The notes under the pieces were generated by a model. The model worked only from the letters and a program-made list of their open reading frames with translations. It was not told the origin of the DNA and did not search any database. Shown here in pieces: positions 59,494-64,000 of a stretch of 64,000 nucleotides of DNA; within the stretch, counting starts at the first letter, position 1, and the number at the start of each line of letters is the position of its first letter. This DNA is from Kribbella soli (GTDB lineage: Bacteria; Actinomycetota; Actinomycetes; Propionibacteriales; Kribbellaceae): contig NZ_SJJZ01000005.1 in NCBI RefSeq assembly GCF_004331345.1, positions 1 to 64,000 on the forward strand, written 5' to 3'. The translations under genes and the position numbers were made by a program.

Positions 59494-60380
59494 CCGCGGA
59501 AGCCGGCGTCGGTCACCGCACGAGCGGCCGCCGGCAGCTCGCCAGCCAGATCGAAGCCGGTCGCGCTGGGCCGGCGCGAACGTTGATCGCGCTGATCCTG
59601 ACCGCTGTCTTCATCTACCCGATCTACCTCGTGGTCCTGAATGCGTTCAAGACGCAGGACGCCATCTACCGGTACCCGGGCCTGCCGACCCTGTCGTTGA
59701 CGTGGCGAAACTTCGTCGACGTCCTCACCCGCCCTGACGGGTTGTTCTGGACCGGCCTGATCAACAGTGTTCAGATCACCGTCGTCGGCACCCTGCTCTC
59801 GACCGTGCTGGCCGCGATGATGGCGCACTACATCGTGCGGTCGACCGGATGGTTCGCCAAGATGCTGTGGGTCGTCATTCCGCTGGGCGTCATGATCCCG
59901 CCGGCCACGACGTTGCTCCCGTTGCTGCGCATGATGCGGGACCTGGGGTTGATCGGCTCGGTGTTCGGGCTGATCGTGCTGTACGTGGCGGGCAGCCTGC
60001 CGTTCGGTGTGCTGGTGTTCACCGGGTTCATGCGAACCATCCCGAAGGAGCTCGAAGAGGCCGCGGCGATGGACGGCGCCGGACCGGTCCGTACGTTCTG
60101 GTCGATCGTGTTCCCGCTCCTGCGCCCCGCCGGCGCGAGCGTCGTCATTTTCATTGCGGTCGGCCTGTGGAACGACTTCATCACTCCGCTGATCATTCTT
60201 GGCCCGGCCAACGGAAGCACCATCACCGTCGGCATGTACCGCCAGATCAGCGAACACGTCTCGAACTACGGCGCGGTGTTCGCGTACATGGTGCTCGCCA
60301 CGATTCCGATTCTCGTTCTGTTCATCTTCATGCAGAAACACTTTGTGAAGGGACTGCTCGGTGGCGCAACAAAGGGATAA
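59490..60380 (+). CDS. Sugar ABC transporter permease (MalG-like)
   Basis: 296 aa, six membrane helices, with EAA loop ELEEAAAMDGAGPVRTFWSIVFPLLRP. GTG within GTGA gives translational coupling to the MalF-like gene. No ATP-binding subunit gene is found here, so the transporter probably uses a shared ATPase of MsiK type encoded elsewhere, as in Streptomyces. The end overlaps the next gene by 20 bases. Confidence 0.93.
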   Translation: MTAEAGVGHRTSGRRQLASQIEAGRAGPARTLIALILTAVFIYPIYLVVLNAFKTQDAIYRYPGLPTLSLTWRNFVDVLTRPDGLFWTGLINSVQITVVGTLLSTVLAAMMAHYIVRSTGWFAKMLWVVIPLGVMIPPATTLLPLLRMMRDLGLIGSVFGLIVLYVAGSLPFGVLVFTGFMRTIPKELEEAAAMDGAGPVRTFWSIVFPLLRPAGASVVIFIAVGLWNDFITPLIILGPANGSTITVGMYRQISEHVSNYGAVFAYMVLATIPILVLFIFMQKHFVKGLLGGATKG

Positions 60381-63300
60381 CCGACGGAAGATCCTGTCCG
60401 GAGCCTTGGCGGCTGCGATCGCACTGGTGATCGCAGTAGGCGGGAGCGTTGTCGCCGGACCGCAGGCTCGTGCGGCTCAGACAGCCGGTACGGCGCCGTA
60501 CCTGAACCAGTGGCTGGTTTCGGGGCCGTACGCCGACCCGGTGGTGGAGCAGGCTGCTGGACCGGTCGTGCCGGCGGTGGGTACGTCCGGCTGGCAGTAC
60601 TTCGACGACCGGATCTTCAACCGGAACTACGACGACTACAACGACTTGATGGGCTACTTCGACGTCAAGCAGGGGCAGTCGACCGTCGGCAAGTGGGTGC
60701 TCGCCGGAAGCTACGTTTACAGCCCGGTCGCGCAGACCGTTCAGTGGCAGGTCGGGGGATCGGGCCTGTACCGGCTGTTCGCCAACGACTCTCCGGTCGG
60801 GCGACAGGACGCCGTGCCCGGTCGGGTGAACAAGAGCGGCACGAAGTACCCGATCCACCTGACCGAGGGCTGGAACAAGTTGCTGATCGAGATTCAGCAC
60901 CAGAACCCCGGTACCACCAAGAACTTCGCCGGCTTCTACGCCAGGATCGGCGACGACGTCGGCAACACCGTTCCCGGATTGATCTACTCGGCTGCCGGGC
61001 CGAACGTTGCCGACGGCAAGCTGAGCGTCATCACCACAGGACTGGGCATCGACCGGACCGCGTTCGAGAAGCGCAACGCGAACGTTCCGGCCAACGACTA
61101 CCCGTCCAACACGCTGCCGTACGCCTACGACGAGAACCCGTACGTCGGGATGGTGGCAACGATCGACGGCAGCCGGAACACCTCGAGCATCGCGCCGCAG
61201 GCGTCACCGTTCACGTTCCAGGCAGCCGGCGGCAGCCCGGGCTACACCTGGTCGATGGCCGGCGGACAACTCCCGCCGGGCCTGACGCTGGCGCCGGACG
61301 GTCATCTCGACGGCACCGTCGCCGACGGGGCGAACGGCGCCGGACAGAAGGACTACAGCTTCACCGTCAAGGCGACCGATGCCGGCGGAGCCACGGCCGC
61401 GAAGCCGTACACCATCACGGTCAAGAAGAACCCGGTCGACTGGTTCATCGACGGCAAGATGTCGGCCCTGTCGCACACCACGGGCACGATGCCGAACCTG
61501 TACGACCCGAACTTCAACTACGACGAGTGGGCGCAGACGGCCAAAGAGATGGGCATGACCATGCTCTCGACCGAGAGCCTGCAGAACACCATCTACTTCT
61601 GGCCGTCCCCGAACGCGAACCTCACCCCGAACAACGCCAACAAGCTCTACAAGTACGACGCCCTGTACCCGGCCGCGGACGGCAAGTGGCAGGTGAAGGA
61701 CCGGGTCCTGCAGGCCAAGCAGGCGGCCGAGCGTTACGGACTGAAGTTCGGGGTGTACCTGTCCTCGCTGTACGAGGGGCAGGAGATCCTGGAGAGCGAC
61801 ATCCAAGGCCTGGTCGCACGCTACGACCCCTGGTATGTCTTCGCCGACGGCGGTCCGGAGAGCTACTCCAATCCTGATGTCGCCTGGAGCTCCGCACGCA
61901 ACTACAACGACCGGGTTCTGATCGACGCGAACCCGAACGCGCAGACCGGCGACCAGGACATCACGCTGCACGAGCGGCCGTTCTGGAACAGCGAGCCGTA
62001 CAACGAGGGCGGCTGGCGCTCCGGGATCCTGCCGCAGGGCCGAAAGGTCGCCCACGAGGAGTGGAACGACCCGTACACGACGGCTCTCGACATCTGGACG
62101 CAGTACGCCAAGGGCAACGAGCGGGACGACTGGGCCGAGGCGACGAAGGAACTGATCAACCAGTACGGCCACGGCTACGTCATGAACTACGACTCGTCGA
62201 TCACCGTCACGCGCGGCATGGACAACCTGAGCAGCAACCTCGACAACACGAACATCTTCTCGATGGTGCCGATCTCCTCGCAGCAACTGTCGGACATGCG
62301 GGCCTCGATCGTGAAGTGGATGAACAACGGACGCGGACCCGACCTGCGCGAGTCGATGTACGGCACGACGCCGTACACGATGGACTACGCCTTGAAGCCT
62401 GGCTGGTTCACCGACCCACAGAAGGCGATCGCCCACGGTCAGGGGCCGGACTGGGGTTACGCCATGTCCCGCGACCAGTACGTGTACCTGCATCTGGTCA
62501 AGAACCAGATTCAGGGGACCGCGAAGACGGGCTTCACCGGCCAGTCGCAGCTGAGCCACCTCGGCCCGTTCGACTATCCGGTCGACCAGGTGCAGTGGCT
62601 GAACAAGGGCAGCTCGTTGCCGTTCACAACGGAGAAGACGAACGGCAAGTACTACGTCTCGCTCGACACGACCGGTGTGACGGCGGATCCCATCGACACG
62701 ATCTTCAAGGTGAGGACCAAGAGTCCGGTCCGGAAGTACAAGCTGACGAGTGTCAAGCTCTTCAGCAGTCAGACGGCGGCTGACCGCCTGCAGTTGCGCG
62801 CCGAGAGCTACATGAACGACCTCACGAACGTCCTTGCCCCGGCCAGGCTCCAGTACACCAGCAGCAATGCGCGGGTCGCTGCCGTGAGCGCGGCGACCGG
62901 TCTGGTGACAGCCGTCGGCGACGGTACGGCGACCATCACCGTGACGGCGACGTACGACGACGGCGTGAACTCGCCGCAGGTCAAGACCGACACCTACCCG
63001 GTCAAGGTGCGGGACCGGGCGATCTCGGCGGCCCTTCCGCTTGCCGGCGTCAACCTGCTCACGAACGGCGCGCTGTTCTGGGGACAGTTCGGCACTGACA
63101 AGGACGTCCCGGTGACCTTCAAGGGCTTCACCGCCAAGGGTGGTGAGGTCGACATCCTCGATGCTTCCGGCATCAAGTACCACTACGCGACGGTCGACGG
63201 CAGGCGCGACAATGCCACGGGCAAGGTCACGGTGACCGAGGTACCGGCAGGCCAGACGCCGTTTGTGGTCGAAGGCAACAGGATGCGATTCACCGGCAAG

Positions 63301-64000
63301 GTTTCCGCCCCGACGATGTTCAGCTACTGGGCCGATGTGACGGTCGCGGGGAAGCGCTACACCTCGACCCGGAACTACATCACCTTGACTCCGGACGCCA
63401 ACGTGGCGGCGGGAGTCACACCGAAGACGACCAGTGACGCCGGGCACGCCCGGTTGCTGTCCGACGGGACGATCAACGACGCCACCGGCGGCAATCTCGC
63501 GAAGTGGTCGGCTCCGGCGAGCGACCAGAATCCGAGCATCACCTACGACCTCGGCAAGATGCAGGACGTCTCACGGGTCAACGTCTTCTTCAATCACCAC
63601 ATGCCGAACGCGGACAATGTCACGTACTACAACGCGCCGAAGCAGGTGAAGCTCGAGTACAGCGCCGACGGCTCACACTGGACCGCCGGCAACGAGACGA
63701 CCACCCTGTCCGGCGCCGGGCTGCCGACCTCGAGGAACACGCAGGCCGTACCGCGGACCGACACGACGCTGTACGGGTGGGAACAGGACGGCCTGTACTA
63801 CAACTATCCGATCGATCCCGCCCGGCCGAGCGTTCCCGCACGCTACGTGCGGATCTCCTTCCCCGGTGGCGGCCAGGACGGCAGTCCGATCGACGTTCTC
63901 GAGGCCCAGATCTTCTCGTTGCGGGATCTGACCGCGTTGGGCAGCCTGAAACTCGACCCGAAGGCCGGTACCGACGGCCGGACGGCAACGATCGACGTCA
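60361..64000 (+). CDS. Large secreted GH29-like (alpha-L-fucosidase type) protein, 3' end outside window
   Basis: At least 1213 aa; runs off the window without a stop. GTG at 60361 has GAAGGGA 7 bases upstream and overlaps the permease gene. A signal peptide (about 1-45, with basic RRK start) precedes a beta domain, an Ig-like domain (about 276-355), and a GH29-like barrel from about 359 (WFIDGKMSALSHTTGTMPNLY, FNYDEWAQTAKEMGMTML, RYDPWYVFADGGPES). Asp496 in FADGG fits the GH29 nucleophile. A bacterial Ig-like domain (about 826-885) and an F5/8-type carbohydrate-binding domain (about 1030-1180) follow. It would release L-fucose or a similar sugar outside the cell for the adjacent transporter. 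Confidence 0.85.
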   Translation, partial: MAQQRDNRRKILSGALAAAIALVIAVGGSVVAGPQARAAQTAGTAPYLNQWLVSGPYADPVVEQAAGPVVPAVGTSGWQYFDDRIFNRNYDDYNDLMGYFDVKQGQSTVGKWVLAGSYVYSPVAQTVQWQVGGSGLYRLFANDSPVGRQDAVPGRVNKSGTKYPIHLTEGWNKLLIEIQHQNPGTTKNFAGFYARIGDDVGNTVPGLIYSAAGPNVADGKLSVITTGLGIDRTAFEKRNANVPANDYPSNTLPYAYDENPYVGMVATIDGSRNTSSIAPQASPFTFQAAGGSPGYTWSMAGGQLPPGLTLAPDGHLDGTVADGANGAGQKDYSFTVKATDAGGATAAKPYTITVKKNPVDWFIDGKMSALSHTTGTMPNLYDPNFNYDEWAQTAKEMGMTMLSTESLQNTIYFWPSPNANLTPNNANKLYKYDALYPAADGKWQVKDRVLQAKQAAERYGLKFGVYLSSLYEGQEILESDIQGLVARYDPWYVFADGGPESYSNPDVAWSSARNYNDRVLIDANPNAQTGDQDITLHERPFWNSEPYNEGGWRSGILPQGRKVAHEEWNDPYTTALDIWTQYAKGNERDDWAEATKELINQYGHGYVMNYDSSITVTRGMDNLSSNLDNTNIFSMVPISSQQLSDMRASIVKWMNNGRGPDLRESMYGTTPYTMDYALKPGWFTDPQKAIAHGQGPDWGYAMSRDQYVYLHLVKNQIQGTAKTGFTGQSQLSHLGPFDYPVDQVQWLNKGSSLPFTTEKTNGKYYVSLDTTGVTADPIDTIFKVRTKSPVRKYKLTSVKLFSSQTAADRLQLRAESYMNDLTNVLAPARLQYTSSNARVAAVSAATGLVTAVGDGTATITVTATYDDGVNSPQVKTDTYPVKVRDRAISAALPLAGVNLLTNGALFWGQFGTDKDVPVTFKGFTAKGGEVDILDASGIKYHYATVDGRRDNATGKVTVTEVPAGQTPFVVEGNRMRFTGKVSAPTMFSYWADVTVAGKRYTSTRNYITLTPDANVAAGVTPKTTSDAGHARLLSDGTINDATGGNLAKWSAPASDQNPSITYDLGKMQDVSRVNVFFNHHMPNADNVTYYNAPKQVKLEYSADGSHWTAGNETTTLSGAGLPTSRNTQAVPRTDTTLYGWEQDGLYYNYPIDPARPSVPARYVRISFPGGGQDGSPIDVLEAQIFSLRDLTALGSLKLDPKAGTDGRTATIDV

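Noticed and set aside
61204..63447. 747-codon leftward open frame at the right end
   Set aside because: Antisense to the GH29-like gene, whose continuous frame has a signal peptide, ribosome site and recognisable domains.

Overview
This is about 64 kb of uniformly GC-rich DNA. Genes overlap by GTGA/ATGA/TGATG, GTG starts are common, and several mRNAs look leaderless. Gene content (tlyA-nadK-recN-steA-mctB-pyrG, scpAB, pafABC, an F420-type luciferase-like enzyme, tatAC-helY) is actinobacterial. The mix of these blocks with GH92, GH46 and GH29 glycosidases suggests a soil actinomycete such as Kribbella or another member of the Propionibacteriales. That assignment is inference from gene order; no search was run. 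I see no insertion sequence, tRNA, CRISPR array or prophage.

Layout. 1-110: 3' end of a 5S rRNA and its terminator. 203-18108: a long rightward block following the order around M. tuberculosis Rv1691-Rv1700: a TPR protein with an RGG-like disordered half, CHAD, DUF1015 (reverse), HAD phosphatase, H1-tailed protein, tlyA, nadK, recN, steA, mctB/steB, a MraY/WecA-like protein, a MurJ-like flippase, a GT4 glycosyltransferase, pyrG and an ADP-ribose NUDIX hydrolase. 18219-26014: accessory genes (orphan protein, GH92 mannosidase plus secreted cyclophilin, HIT-like, cupin, membrane protein, F420 oxidoreductase). 26366-33003: ald, xerD (apparent CTG start), parA, a small parA-coupled protein, scpA, scpB, rluB. 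33005-37114: a large hairpin, three paralogous secreted proteins and a Tat-exported esterase, all leftward. 37246-48657: pafA, Eis-like GNAT, FKBP lipoprotein, DUF3866, pafBC, AlkZ-like protein, tatA, tatC, lipid kinase. 48757-51068: chitosanase with a CsnR-type operator and a MarR/esterase pair, lying between the lipid kinase and helY. 51078-64000: helY, a serine hydrolase, then a GntR-controlled sugar-catabolic operon ending in a large GH29-like enzyme that runs off the window.

How it works together. The first block combines ribosome/RNA maintenance, NAD and CTP supply, DNA repair and envelope/division genes. The run steA-steB-PNPT-MurJ-like-GT4 (10180-15694) contains every class of step needed to build and flip a lipid-linked glycan and is tied to cell-separation proteins; it is the best candidate here for an undescribed pathway. 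The parA-small protein-scpAB run looks like a chromosome organisation unit. pafABC links Pup modification to the WYL-type DNA-damage regulator. The right end harvests fucoside- or mannoside-like glycans and chitosan.
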